A DNA stretch of 45,997 nucleotides from CAZQEZ01 sp964592475 (GCA_964592475.1 CAZQEZ010000016.1:1-45997); one strand, 5' to 3'. Shown: positions 17,570 through 26,247, counted from the first letter of the stretch. The notes: generated by a model not told the origin, from the letters alone. A program made the numbers and translations.

Positions 17570-18931
17570 ATGCAGAAACCAACATTACCAAAAGGAACAA
17601 GAGATTTTGGACCTTTGCAGATGATTAGACGCAACTACTTAATTAATAATATAAGGCAAGTATTTGCAAAATATGGATATTTACCGCTTGAGACTCCTGC
17701 AATGGAGAACTTATCAGTACTTACTGGAAAATATGGTGATGAAGGTGATAAACTATTGTACAAAATACTTAACTCGGGCGATTTTTTAAGTAAAGTAAAT
17801 ACAAATGAATTAAGCCTGAGAGCAAAAGAAATAACTGGAAAAATTGCAGAAAAAGGTTTAAGATACGATCTTACAGTGCCTTTTGCACGATATGTAGTAA
17901 TGAATCAGCATGAAATAAACTTTCCTTTTCGTCGCTACCAAATTCAGCCGGTTTGGAGGGCCGATAGGCCACAAAAGGGAAGATATCGTGAATTTTATCA
18001 ATGCGATGCTGATGTGGTCGGGACTGATTCTTTAATTTGTGAAGCAGAGATAGTAGCAATAATAAATGAAGTTTTCGACCGATTACAATTAGAAGATTTT
18101 GTAATTAATATAAATAATCGAAAAATATTAACGGGTATTTCGGAAGTAATAGGTGCTCCTGGTAAAGAGTCAGATTTTTGTGTAGCCATAGATAAGCTAG
18201 ACAAGATAGGCAAAGAAAAAGTAGAGGAAGAGCTTTTGCAAAAAGGATTCAGCCAAGACTCACTGCACAAAATGACTCCTGTCTTTAAAATAAGTGGCTC
18301 AAATTCCGAAAAAGTGACTTTGCTAAAAAACTTATTATCAGGAAGTGAAATAGGTGTGCAGGGAGTGGAAGAAATAGAGGAAGTTTTATCCAATCTAAAT
18401 TTGATGAATATTTCCGAAACCAACCTCAACTTTGATGTTACCCTGGCTCGTGGATTGTCTTATTACACCGGGGCAATATTTGAAGTGAAAATGATGAATG
18501 TAAAGATTGGCAGTGTAGGCGGTGGAGGCCGCTATGACAACCTTACCAGTGTATTTGGGCTGGAAGGTATGTCTGGAATTGGATTTTCATTCGGTATTGA
18601 TCGACTTTACGATGTATTAGAAGCGCTTGAGCTTTTTCCCGATGCGCAGCAAGTTGTTACTCAAGTATTGATTGTTCATTTTGATAAAAGTACTCAAGAT
18701 CATGGGTTAGGGCTTTTGCAAGCTTTTAGAAAAGAAAATATAAGTTGCGAAATTTACCCTGACCTGACCAAGCTAAAGAAGCAACTAAACTACGCCAACA
18801 AAAATAATATACCGTATGTGGTAGTGGTAGGAGAAGAAGAGGTGAAAACGCGAAAATATACCTTGAAAAATATGCATAAAGGAGAGCAAAAACAATTGTC
18901 ACTTCAGCAAATTATAGAAGAGTTGATCTAA
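17570..18931 (+). CDS. hisS: HisS, histidine-tRNA ligase
   Basis: A 453-residue class II aminoacyl-tRNA synthetase that charges tRNA-His. The start MQKPTLPKGTRDFGPLQM is the usual opening. Motif 2 appears in YQIQPVWRADRPQKGRYREF, the histidine-specific loops are LARGLSYYTGAIFEV and GGGGRYDNL, and motif 3 is GIGFSFGIDRL. The C-terminal anticodon-binding domain occupies about residues 360-453 (VLIVHFDKSTQDHGL through YVVVVGEEEVKTRKYTLKNM). Length is normal for the bacterial enzyme. A -7 box lies just upstream, and a 60-codon gene follows 57 bases downstream without a terminator. Confidence 0.97.
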   Translation: MQKPTLPKGTRDFGPLQMIRRNYLINNIRQVFAKYGYLPLETPAMENLSVLTGKYGDEGDKLLYKILNSGDFLSKVNTNELSLRAKEITGKIAEKGLRYDLTVPFARYVVMNQHEINFPFRRYQIQPVWRADRPQKGRYREFYQCDADVVGTDSLICEAEIVAIINEVFDRLQLEDFVININNRKILTGISEVIGAPGKESDFCVAIDKLDKIGKEKVEEELLQKGFSQDSLHKMTPVFKISGSNSEKVTLLKNLLSGSEIGVQGVEEIEEVLSNLNLMNISETNLNFDVTLARGLSYYTGAIFEVKMMNVKIGSVGGGGRYDNLTSVFGLEGMSGIGFSFGIDRLYDVLEALELFPDAQQVVTQVLIVHFDKSTQDHGLGLLQAFRKENISCEIYPDLTKLKKQLNYANKNNIPYVVVVGEEEVKTRKYTLKNMHKGEQKQLSLQQIIEELI

Positions 18932-18988
18932 AGTTTTCCTGAAAAACGACTGGATCTTTTCCAATAATATTAATGATTAGTTTACAAG

Positions 18989-19171
18989 ATGATAACTACC
19001 TCACGTGCAACCACTTTCACTCAAAACATGAAATCTGTAATTGGTTTGCAACAAAAATTGAGCAATTTCCATGAAAAAAAGTCGTTTGTCGATTACGATT
19101 GGGCATTTTATGATGACTTAAATAAGGCCATCAAATTTATCAATGAAATTTTTGGGTCTAGCAGAAATTGA
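18989..19171 (+). CDS. Small protein, 60 aa, coupled to the downstream secreted protein
   Basis: I do not recognise this family. The 60-residue product is polar and helical (NMKSVIGLQQKLSNFHEKKS, then FYDDLNKAIKFINEIFG), without a signal peptide or membrane segment. Its stop codon overlaps the TTG start of the next gene in the four bases TTGA, an arrangement typical of translational coupling, which together with its ATG start and lack of any competing frame supports real coding. It lies in the hisS transcript direction. A role with the secreted protein that follows is possible but unproven. Confidence 0.55.
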   Translation: MITTSRATTFTQNMKSVIGLQQKLSNFHEKKSFVDYDWAFYDDLNKAIKFINEIFGSSRN

Positions 19172-21090
19172 TTCGAATTAACATACATATTCTCCTGTTT
19201 ATTTTAATACTTGCTCAAAATTCCTTAGCGCAGGTTTTAAGTCGTAATAATCGATTTCAAGCTGACTATGCAGCTGGATGTGCTCCTCTTACTGTGAATG
19301 TTGCTGATTTATCGGGGTCTATAAGTACTATTCAATACAATTTTGATTATATAAATAGTAATGGTGAGAATGGCTTCGGGTTTACCAATGAAACCGATAC
19401 CACCTATACCAGCCCGGGTCAATATCTTATTATTCAAATAATTCAGGTGACTACCGGCCCCAACCTTGTTGATAGTTTATACATTGATGTATATCCGCCA
19501 GACCCTCCGGAATTTATCATTAAACCTTGTGTAGGTCATCAAGCTACGGTAGAAATTGACCCGCTGTTTTACGATTCTATTTCCATTGCTTACACACCAA
19601 CTGATGTATTTAAAATAGGTGCCAATGATACACCACCCATTTATACGTATTCTAGTGGATTAAGAGATATAACTGTGAGGGGTTTTGTAAATGAAGGATT
19701 GGATAATTGCGGGCAATCTACGCGAGCTTTTCAAACAATTAATAATATTTCAGCAGGTAAAATTCAAAATGTAGCAGTTTTATCTTCGGATGATAATATC
19801 GGTGAAATTCAGGTCGATTTTAGTTTACAATCAAATGTGCTGTATCAACTGGAAATAGCTGAAGATAACAATAGCACATTTGAATTTTTGTCATATGTTA
19901 AATTCCCTGACAATTCTGTATTAATAGATACATTAAATACATCTGAAAATATTTACTGTTTCAGGCTGGTAGCCGTAAACGATTGTGATCCGACATTAAA
20001 TATACCAAGCGAAATTGTATGCTCAGCAGACCTAGCTGTTGAATCTCAAAATAACCAAAATGTGATTTCGTGGAGCACAAGCGTTACAAGCCTAAAATTT
20101 TATCAACTATTTAGAGACAACATTTTGGTAGCAACTATTAATGACCCTAACCAGACTAGTTATATAGATACAGATGTTGAATGCAACCAGGAGTATTGTT
20201 ACAATCTTGAAGTTTATTACAATTCTGGAGCCGAGAGTTATTCAGAAACCGAATGTATAACTGCTACAATTCAATACACACCCGAAAATATAGAGGATGT
20301 AACTGTCTCTATAGTGGACAATGGTATTGAAGCTTTTTGGGAAGCTCCTAATGACGTGGACGATCCGATTTATGAGGTACACCGCTCTTTAAATGGTGCC
20401 CCTTATACTCTTACCGGTACAATTGATACCACTCTTTTTCTGGATTTAGTATCGATTGATACAACCAGTATATATTGCTATCAAATTGCCTATGAAGATG
20501 CATGCGGTAACTTATCAGATTTCAGCCTGCCGGCATGCCCTATTTATCTCTACCTGGCAAAAAACCCCGATGGTTCTTTTTATCTCACCTGGCTTCCCTA
20601 TTCAGGATGGGCAGCCGGTGTAGACTATTACATTGTAGAAAAATTGGATGAAGCAGGAAATGTTTTAGAATCAACAGATGTTGGTATCAATAACATTTTT
20701 CAAATTACAAATCAGGAAACACAAATTCAAGTCACTTTTTATAGAATTGTAGGGGTAAGCTTTTTTGGTGCCGAAACCTATAGTAATCAGGTAAAAGTAT
20801 TGAATGAATCTCATATATTTTTTCCAAGTGCTTTTACTCCAGATGGAGATGGCCTAAATGATGAATTTATGCCTCAAAGCCTTTTTGTGGCAGAATACGA
20901 ACTGCGTATTTTTAATCGCTGGGGCGAAATGATTTTTTATACCGATAGCCTTGATCATGGTTGGGACGGATCATTGAATGGTATGGCTTTGCCTCAGGGA
21001 AACTATACCTACTCCGCTAACGTATTTGATAACTTAGGAAATGATCTTTCCACTTCCGGAACAATATTTTTAATACGTAAAACACGATAA
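19168..21090 (+). CDS. Secreted T9SS substrate with gliding motility-associated (type B) C-terminal domain
   Basis: A 640-residue extracellular protein. The start is TTG, since an in-frame stop lies three codons upstream and the signal peptide MIRINIHILLFILILAQNS follows at once. A PKD-like segment (CAPLTVNVADLSGSISTIQY, about residues 32-110) is followed by Ig/fibronectin-like beta repeats with paired cysteines to about residue 545 (for example ECNQEYCYNLEVYYNSGAES and TSIYCYQIAYEDACGNLSDF). The last 90 residues are the type B sorting domain: FFPSAFTPDGDGLNDEF, LRIFNRWGEMIFYTD, GWDGSLNGMALPQGNYTY. This domain directs export through the SprA channel encoded at the start of the window; type B cargo usually relies on a PorP/SprF partner, one of which is encoded near 31 kb. 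No enzyme domain is seen; an adhesin role is an inference. Confidence 0.9.
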   Translation: MIRINIHILLFILILAQNSLAQVLSRNNRFQADYAAGCAPLTVNVADLSGSISTIQYNFDYINSNGENGFGFTNETDTTYTSPGQYLIIQIIQVTTGPNLVDSLYIDVYPPDPPEFIIKPCVGHQATVEIDPLFYDSISIAYTPTDVFKIGANDTPPIYTYSSGLRDITVRGFVNEGLDNCGQSTRAFQTINNISAGKIQNVAVLSSDDNIGEIQVDFSLQSNVLYQLEIAEDNNSTFEFLSYVKFPDNSVLIDTLNTSENIYCFRLVAVNDCDPTLNIPSEIVCSADLAVESQNNQNVISWSTSVTSLKFYQLFRDNILVATINDPNQTSYIDTDVECNQEYCYNLEVYYNSGAESYSETECITATIQYTPENIEDVTVSIVDNGIEAFWEAPNDVDDPIYEVHRSLNGAPYTLTGTIDTTLFLDLVSIDTTSIYCYQIAYEDACGNLSDFSLPACPIYLYLAKNPDGSFYLTWLPYSGWAAGVDYYIVEKLDEAGNVLESTDVGINNIFQITNQETQIQVTFYRIVGVSFFGAETYSNQVKVLNESHIFFPSAFTPDGDGLNDEFMPQSLFVAEYELRIFNRWGEMIFYTDSLDHGWDGSLNGMALPQGNYTYSANVFDNLGNDLSTSGTIFLIRKTR

Positions 21091-21140
21091 CTTTTTTATT
21101 TGATTATAGATAAATTAACTACACTAAAGAAGAAAAACTT

Positions 21141-21473
21141 ATGATGGACATGATGAAAATGATGGGCAAGATGAAAGAGGTGCAAGCCAAGATGAAAGAA
21201 GCCCAGGAAAATCTGGTGAACGTGACAGCAACTGGCGAATCGGGTGCTGGTATGGTAAAAGCCATTGTTAATGGCAAAAAGCAATTAATTCAATTAGATA
21301 TTGATAAAGAAATAATTAATGACAATGACCGGGAAATGATGCAGGACTTAATAGTGGCAGCAGTAAATAAAGCCATAAGTGAAGCAGAAATAAAAGCAAA
21401 AGAAGAGCTTAAAAAAAGTACTGAAGGATTATTGCCTAATATACCCGGTCTTGACTTAAGTGGCCTGATGTAA
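21141..21473 (+). CDS. YbaB/EbfC family nucleoid-associated protein
   Basis: A 110-residue DNA-binding protein that forms tweezer-shaped dimers on the nucleoid. The N-terminal helix is Met-rich (MMDMMKMMGKMKEVQAKMKE), followed by the family strand pattern ATGESGAGMVKAIVNGKKQL, the LDLDKEII-like IDKEIINDNDREMMQDL, and the helical VAAVNKAISEAEIKAKEELK. The ending NIPGLDLSGLM resembles the usual PGLxLPGL-M tail. In many bacteria ybaB sits by recR or dnaX; here it follows a secreted protein gene and its stop codon shares one base with the ATG of the glycosyltransferase, so those two are co-translated. Confidence 0.92.
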   Translation: MMDMMKMMGKMKEVQAKMKEAQENLVNVTATGESGAGMVKAIVNGKKQLIQLDIDKEIINDNDREMMQDLIVAAVNKAISEAEIKAKEELKKSTEGLLPNIPGLDLSGLM

Positions 21474-22489
21474 TGGAGAAAGCATCTGTTGTTCTTCTTA
21501 ATTATAATGGACTCGGTTATATGCAAAAGTTTTTGCCAGAACTAATCGAGTTAAGTAGACCACATAGTGTGTATGTTATTGATAATGCTTCTACAGATAC
21601 TTCAATTCAATGGTTAAAAGATAGTCAAAAAGAAGTAAAAATTATTCAACTGCAGGAAAATCATGGTTTCAGTGGTGGTTATAATATCGGTTTACAACAA
21701 GTAGAGTCAGAATATTACATACTGGTAAACACTGATATTCAGGTTACTGATAACTGGATCGGCCCGGTTTTAAAGTTGATGGACGAGGATGATTCAATAG
21801 CAGCTTGTCAGCCTAAAATTCGTTCATATCATCACCCCCAATACTTTGAATATGCAGGGGCAGCCGGCGGGTTTGTCGATGCCTTAGGATACCCATTTTG
21901 CCGTGGCAGAATATTTGATCATATAGAAAAAGATAATGGCCAGTACGACGACACAAGGCCTATTTTTTGGGCTACAGGGGCTTGCTTTTTTATCCGTGCA
22001 TCTTTGTTTCATATGGTTGGCGGTTTTGATTATGACTTCTTTGCACATATGGAGGAGATTGATTTATGCTGGCTACTTCATTCCGCTGGATTTCGCGTAT
22101 ATTATTGTGGTGAATCAACCGTATTTCACGTGGGAGGTGGCACGCTGCCACAAGGAAGCCCAAAAAAAAGTTACCTTAATTTTCGAAATAATCTTACAAT
22201 GCTCTATAAAAATTCAAATTTTTTCCAATTTTTGTGGAAGTACCCAATGCGCTTAATATTAGATTCTTTTGCAGCATTGAAAGAACTATTCTACCGAAAA
22301 GGAAATGTGAGTATAATGATAATTAAAGCTCATTTTTATTTTTGGAGAATGTATAAAAAAAATAAAATGAAAAAAATTACAACAAAAAGTGCAAGAAAAG
22401 GATTTAGAATTAAAGAGATTTATAATGGCTCTATCGTTCTACAATATTTTTTGAACAAGAAAAAAACTTTTGGAGAGTTGTATTTTTAA
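21473..22489 (+). CDS. Family 2 glycosyltransferase
   Basis: A 338-residue GT-A fold glycosyltransferase of the rhamnosyltransferase-like group. The nucleotide-sugar part shows SVVLLNYNGLGYMQKFLPEL, VIDNASTDTSIQWLKDS, LQENHGFSGGYNIGLQQ and the metal-site region YILVNTDIQV. The acceptor part has FWATGACFFIRASLFHMVGG, DYDFFAHMEEIDLCWLLHSAG and the late FHVGGGTLP, then a basic, partly hydrophobic C-terminal tail that may bind the inner membrane face. The sugar and acceptor cannot be read from sequence. It begins on the last base of the ybaB stop codon and converges on the PspC gene, with an AT-only palindrome (22482-22500) across both stop codons. Confidence 0.9.
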   Translation: MEKASVVLLNYNGLGYMQKFLPELIELSRPHSVYVIDNASTDTSIQWLKDSQKEVKIIQLQENHGFSGGYNIGLQQVESEYYILVNTDIQVTDNWIGPVLKLMDEDDSIAACQPKIRSYHHPQYFEYAGAAGGFVDALGYPFCRGRIFDHIEKDNGQYDDTRPIFWATGACFFIRASLFHMVGGFDYDFFAHMEEIDLCWLLHSAGFRVYYCGESTVFHVGGGTLPQGSPKKSYLNFRNNLTMLYKNSNFFQFLWKYPMRLILDSFAALKELFYRKGNVSIMIIKAHFYFWRMYKKNKMKKITTKSARKGFRIKEIYNGSIVLQYFLNKKKTFGELYF

Positions 22490-22492
22490 TTG

Positions 22493-22711
22493 TTAAAAAT
22501 ACCAAACTGAATTATTTCTACGCCTTAAATGCTTTCTAAAATTAAGCAAAAAAGCAAGAGACATATAGATTAAAACAGGCGATCCAAAAGTCAAAAATGA
22601 AGAATAAATGAAAAATAGTCTAATACTGGAAACTGGAATTTTTAGTTTTTCTCCCAGCTTAGTACAGACACCAAATAATTGGTTTTCAAAGAAATTCTGT
22701 AATTTTTTCAT
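22493..22711 (-). CDS. Small PspC-domain membrane protein
   Basis: A 72-residue protein made of one PspC domain: a short helix with FGVCTKLGEKLKIPVSSIRL, then a hydrophobic segment (about residues 30-55, FFIYSSFLTFGSPVLIYMSL) and a basic tail (FRKHLRRRN). PspC proteins act in phage-shock and envelope stress responses in some bacteria, but stand-alone forms in Bacteroidota have unproven roles. Start ATG at 22711 fits a TATATTTG promoter box about 17 bases further upstream. It is transcribed towards the glycosyltransferase gene. Confidence 0.83.
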   Translation of the reverse strand: MKKLQNFFENQLFGVCTKLGEKLKIPVSSIRLFFIYSSFLTFGSPVLIYMSLAFLLNFRKHLRRRNNSVWYF

Positions 22712-22727
22712 TTTTTTTTATTCATTT

Positions 22728-22749
22728 ACAAATATATGATGATATTTGT
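22728..22749. repeat. Inverted repeat between pspC-like and OmpA/TPR genes
   Basis: ACAAATAT (22728-22735) and ATATTTGT (22742-22749) are perfect 8-base arms around ATGATG. The left arm overlaps the pspC-like -7 box, as an operator would. The site lies 110-131 bases upstream of the divergent lipoprotein gene. Confidence 0.45.
22729..22736 (-). promoter_or_regulatory. Likely -7 element for the PspC-domain gene
   Basis: The minus strand reads TATATTTG, matching TAnnTTTG, 17 bases upstream of the ATG. It would give a very short leader. No -33 TTG at normal spacing. Confidence 0.4.
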
Positions 22750-22858
22750 TTAAAACTGTATAATCAGTAAACAAAATTTTTATAAGAATAATTGCTTTAA
22801 AAATATATAAACAATAATTTCGCATAAGTATTTCAACCAAATTAAAACGATTAATCCA

Positions 22859-24640
22859 ATGAGACGACTAATTTTTGTATTTACACTTATTGCTACAGTT
22901 TCTTTTTCAGGCTGTGCATTAAAGCAGATGATGAAGATGGCGGATCAGCAACAACTTAATGTTGAGCCAGATCCTCTGGAAGTTCATGCCGATACTGTAG
23001 CCTTTGAAATGTCTGCAGTTCTACCAGCTAAAATGTTAAGAAAGAATTTTATTTATGAGGTAGCTCCTTCTTATCAATATGATGGTCAATCAGAAGACTT
23101 AGACAATGTAGAATTTGATGCTACCCAATATAGCAAGGAAGAACAACCACGTAAAACTGAAGAGTTCTCTTTTGCTTACAATCCTTCTATGAGAAGTGGC
23201 CAGTTGGTAGTGCAGGGTATAGGTCGAAAACCTGATAGTGACAAGCAAGAAACTACTGACGAAATGCCGGTAGCCAGAGGAGTAATTACTACTTCCAAGC
23301 TTGTAAAAGACTCTTACTACGCAGCTTATGCTCCTCATGGTTACAACACTGGTGAAGAACTTGAGCCTATTGTACTTGATTTTTATTTCTTACAAGGTAG
23401 TTCAAAATTAAGAACTAACGAAGTAAGAAGTGACAGAGGAGATTCTTTAGAAGCATTTATTGCTAATAAAAATGTTACTCGTACTGTTTCTATTACCGGT
23501 ACTCACTCACCTGAAGGTCCGGAAAGAATCAATGAGAATTTGGCTGTAGAAAGAGCTTCAGCCATTGAAACTTATTACAGGAACATGATGGATCGTTACG
23601 ATTATGACACTACTGCCATGGAAATTGAATTTATCCTGAAGCCAGTAGTAGAAGATTGGGGCTTGTTCCGTGAGAAATTAGAAGTTTACGAGGGAATCAC
23701 TGAAGAAGAAAAACAAGAATATTATGAAATCGTAGATAATGCCGGTATGTCTTTCGAAGAAAAAGAAGATGCCATGCACCAACTAAGTACCTATCGTACG
23801 GTTTTTAGAGATGTATATCCTGATTTGAGAAGAGCACACACCGAAGTTCTTAAAGTAAAAGACAAAAAGTCTGAAGCTGAAATCTCTGTTCTTTCTAAGC
23901 AAATTGCTGAAGATGAAGTAAGTGCTGATAGCCTATCTGCTGAGGAAATGGCTTATGGTGCTACTCTTACACCAACTCTAGATGAAAAAGAGGGTATTTA
24001 CAAAGCATTAGTTGAAAAGAATGATAGCTGGGTAGCACATACCAACTTGGGAGCTGTTTACTTAGAAAAAGCTTTCCAGGCTAATGACCAAACTATGGTT
24101 AACGATTATCTTGATCAAGCGACTACACAATTTGAATTAGCAATGCGTCAGGAGCCGAATGCTGCTGCTGCCATCAACATGTCAATTGTGAGTGCAATGC
24201 AAGGTAACTTAGGTGAAGCGTTAGAATATGTAACTCAGGCGGAAGAGCTTAACCCAATGAGCGAAAATGTTAAAAGCTTAAGTGGTGTAAAAGGTGTTGT
24301 ACAAATTAAGCAAGCTTCTTATACTGATGCAGTTCAATCATTAACTAATGCTGAAACTTCTTCTGATAATCTGTTTAACCTGGGATTAGCTTATTTATTG
24401 AGTGAGGATCCTCAAAATGCTATGACATCATTCGAAGAAGCTATAGAGGCAAACAATGATAATGCTTTAGCTTATTATGGAGCTGCTATTGCCGCTGCTG
24501 GAATGGATCAAGCAGAGCAAGTTGTAGAAATGTTATCTAAAGCTGTTGCCTTAGATCCTGACTTAGCTGATTATGCAATAGATGATTTAGAATTTGCTGA
24601 TTATGCTGAAACTCAGGCTTTTAAAGACGCTTTAATGTAA
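22859..24640 (+). CDS. Lipoprotein with OmpA-like region and TPR repeats
   Basis: A 593-residue envelope lipoprotein. The signal peptide MRRLIFVFTLIATVSFSGC ends in a lipobox, with Cys19 as the lipidated residue. The next residues are ALKQ, not an acidic surface-export signal, which suggests a periplasm-facing location. A central part (about residues 165-245) resembles an OmpA-type peptidoglycan-binding fold: LDFYFLQGSSKLRTNEVRS, SITGTHSPEGPERINENLA, VERASAIETYYR. From about residue 380 to the end are tetratricopeptide repeats, for example WVAHTNLGAVYLEKAFQAND, TQFELAMRQEPNAAAAINMS and LFNLGLAYLLSEDPQNAMTS. Codon choice is rich in strongly used codons (GAA, GCT, CTT/TTA) and a strong terminator follows, consistent with high expression. 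The function is probably structural, linking envelope to peptidoglycan, but this is inference. Confidence 0.83.
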   Translation: MRRLIFVFTLIATVSFSGCALKQMMKMADQQQLNVEPDPLEVHADTVAFEMSAVLPAKMLRKNFIYEVAPSYQYDGQSEDLDNVEFDATQYSKEEQPRKTEEFSFAYNPSMRSGQLVVQGIGRKPDSDKQETTDEMPVARGVITTSKLVKDSYYAAYAPHGYNTGEELEPIVLDFYFLQGSSKLRTNEVRSDRGDSLEAFIANKNVTRTVSITGTHSPEGPERINENLAVERASAIETYYRNMMDRYDYDTTAMEIEFILKPVVEDWGLFREKLEVYEGITEEEKQEYYEIVDNAGMSFEEKEDAMHQLSTYRTVFRDVYPDLRRAHTEVLKVKDKKSEAEISVLSKQIAEDEVSADSLSAEEMAYGATLTPTLDEKEGIYKALVEKNDSWVAHTNLGAVYLEKAFQANDQTMVNDYLDQATTQFELAMRQEPNAAAAINMSIVSAMQGNLGEALEYVTQAEELNPMSENVKSLSGVKGVVQIKQASYTDAVQSLTNAETSSDNLFNLGLAYLLSEDPQNAMTSFEEAIEANNDNALAYYGAAIAAAGMDQAEQVVEMLSKAVALDPDLADYAIDDLEFADYAETQAFKDALM

Positions 24641-24661
24641 TTTTAATAAAACAAAAATAAT

Positions 24662-24699
24662 AAAAACCCTTTCGATTAGATTCGAAAGGGTTTTTTGTT
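24662..24699 (+). terminator. Intrinsic terminator after the OmpA/TPR lipoprotein gene
   Basis: A perfect 14-bp stem, left arm 24662-24675 (core ACCCTTTCGA) and right arm 24682-24695 (core TCGAAAGGGT), a 6-base loop TTAGAT and a T-rich tail. Confidence 0.92.
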
Positions 24700-24725
24700 T
24701 GATTTCAAATCAATTGGCTAGCTTT

Positions 24726-24757
24726 TTTGTTTATTGATTTGTATATAGATAATTTTG
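24726..24757 (+). promoter_or_regulatory. Bacteroidota-type promoter for pdhB-guaD
   Basis: TTTG at 24726-24729, 20 bases, then TAATTTTG at 24750-24757 match the -33 and -7 consensus and lie 26 bases before the pdhB ATG. This is among the best promoters in the window. Confidence 0.55.
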
Positions 24758-24783
24758 CATTTTAATTTAAAGTATAGAAATAA

Positions 24784-25761
24784 ATGAGAGAATTACAATT
24801 CAGGCAAGCGTTAAATGAGGCAATAGTAGAAGAAATGCGTCGGGATGCAAAAGTGTTTTTAATGGGCGAAGAAGTTGCAGAATATAATGGTGCTTATAAA
24901 GTAAGCCAGGGAATGCTGGATGAATTTGGAGAGGATCGTGTAATAGATACGCCCATTACGGAACTTGGATTTGCCGGATTGGGTGTAGGTGCCGCAATGA
25001 ATGGTTTAAGGCCTATCATTGAGTTTATGACTTTCAATTTTTCTTTAGTCGCGATAGATCAAGTGATCAATAGTGCAGCAAAGATGATGTCAATGTCTGG
25101 TGGCCAGTTTAATGTGCCTATAGTCTTTCGTGGTCCAACCGGAAACGCGGGTATGCTAAGTTCTCAGCACAGTCAGAACTTTGAAAATTGGTTTGCCAAT
25201 ACTAGTGGCTTGAAAGTTGTGGTTCCATCTAACCCCTATGATGCAAAAGGCTTATTAAAAACCTCTATCAGAGATAACGACCCAGTGATTTTTATGGAGT
25301 CTGAACTGATGTATGGTGATAAAGGACAGGTACCTGAAGAAGAGTATTTGATACCAATAGGTGCTGCTGAAATAGTTAAGGAAGGAAATGACGTTACAGT
25401 TGTTTCATTTGGTAAAATGATGAAAGTAGTACACGAAGCCGCTAATGCCTTAGGTAAAGAGGGTGTGTCTGTTGAAATCATTGATTTAAGATCGGTTAGA
25501 CCTATTGATTATAAAGCTGTAGTAGAATCAGTTAAGAAAACCAATAGGTTGGTTGTGGTTGAAGAGGCCTGGCCTTTAGCAGCTATTTCATCAGAAATAA
25601 CTTATCATATTCAGAAATATGCATTTGATTACCTAGACGCTCCAGTACAAAGGGTTAATAGTAGAGATTTGCCTTTACCATATGCCCCTACTCTTATAGA
25701 AGAAATATTGCCTAATGCTAAAAGAACTGTAGAAGCTATAAATGCTGTAATGTATAAATAA
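24784..25761 (+). CDS. pdhB: Pyruvate dehydrogenase E1 component, beta subunit
   Basis: A 325-residue thiamine-diphosphate-dependent E1 beta subunit that, with E1 alpha, decarboxylates pyruvate and reductively acetylates the E2 lipoyl groups. Typical segments are RQALNEAIVEEMRRD, VFLMGEEVAEYNGAYKVSQG, DTPITELGFAGLGVGAAMNG, IEFMTFNFSLVAIDQVINSA, GPTGNAGMLSSQHSQNFENW and VVVPSNPYDAKGLLK, then the C-terminal transketolase-type domain with LRSVRPIDYKAVVESVKKTN and VEEAWPLAAISSEI. Length matches family members. E1 alpha and E2 are not adjacent, as is usual for many Bacteroidota where pdhB stands apart. It has its own promoter and leads into guaD after three bases. Confidence 0.94.
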   Translation: MRELQFRQALNEAIVEEMRRDAKVFLMGEEVAEYNGAYKVSQGMLDEFGEDRVIDTPITELGFAGLGVGAAMNGLRPIIEFMTFNFSLVAIDQVINSAAKMMSMSGGQFNVPIVFRGPTGNAGMLSSQHSQNFENWFANTSGLKVVVPSNPYDAKGLLKTSIRDNDPVIFMESELMYGDKGQVPEEEYLIPIGAAEIVKEGNDVTVVSFGKMMKVVHEAANALGKEGVSVEIIDLRSVRPIDYKAVVESVKKTNRLVVVEEAWPLAAISSEITYHIQKYAFDYLDAPVQRVNSRDLPLPYAPTLIEEILPNAKRTVEAINAVMYK

Positions 25762-25764
25762 AAA

Positions 25765-26244
25765 ATGAGTAACAATCAGCAGCAGGAATTTATGCATGAA
25801 GCCATCCGGCTCTCAATGAATAAAATGGAAAAAGGCCTGGGTGGGCCTTTTGGTGCTATAGTTGTAAAAGAGGGAAAAATTGTTGGTAAAGGTTATAACC
25901 AGGTCACATCTTTAAATGACCCATCTGCTCATGCAGAAATAGTAGCCATTCGTGATGCTTGTGAAAATTTGAATACCTATCATCTTGAAAACTGTGAGCT
26001 TTATTCAAGTTGCGAGCCATGTCCTATGTGCATGGGCGCAATTTATTGGGCAAGAATAGAAAAAGTATTTTATGGTAATAGCAATCATGATGCAAATAAA
26101 GCAGGCTTTATCGATAAATTTATTTTAGATGAATTTTGCTTGCCTCCTGACAAAAGAAAAATTGCAATGCAGCAAATGATGCAAACACAAGCCAAAGAAG
26201 CATTTGTTAAATGGCTTGAAAAGGAGGATAAAAAAGAATATTAA
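25765..26244 (+). CDS. guaD: Guanine deaminase of the cytidine-deaminase-like fold (GuaD type)
   Basis: A 159-residue zinc deaminase that converts guanine to xanthine in purine salvage. The zinc site is HAEIVAIRD (His ligand and catalytic Glu) plus PCPMCMG (two Cys ligands). GKGLGGPFGAIVVKEGK-like opening, SLNDPSAHAEI, LYSSCEPCPMCMGAIYWARI and the late NKAGFIDKFILDE follow the order of Bacillus GuaD, as does the short C-terminal ending KKEY, which in GuaD covers the active site. TadA-type tRNA adenosine deaminases share the zinc motifs but lack this ending. It begins three bases after pdhB, so it shares that promoter, and a hairpin follows. Confidence 0.84.
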   Translation: MSNNQQQEFMHEAIRLSMNKMEKGLGGPFGAIVVKEGKIVGKGYNQVTSLNDPSAHAEIVAIRDACENLNTYHLENCELYSSCEPCPMCMGAIYWARIEKVFYGNSNHDANKAGFIDKFILDEFCLPPDKRKIAMQQMMQTQAKEAFVKWLEKEDKKEY

Positions 26245-26247
26245 TAA

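Noticed and set aside
17998..18429. 143-codon frame antisense to hisS
   Set aside because: Serine-rich shadow of hisS with no domain; hisS itself has clear motifs over the same bases.
21936..22256. 106-codon frame overlapping the glycosyltransferase gene
   Set aside because: Alternate-frame shadow; the glycosyltransferase frame has all the family motifs.
22482..22500. AT-only palindrome ATTTTTAA-TTG-TTAAAAAT between converging genes as a terminator
   Set aside because: The stem contains no G-C pair and covers both stop codons, so a working terminator is not well supported.
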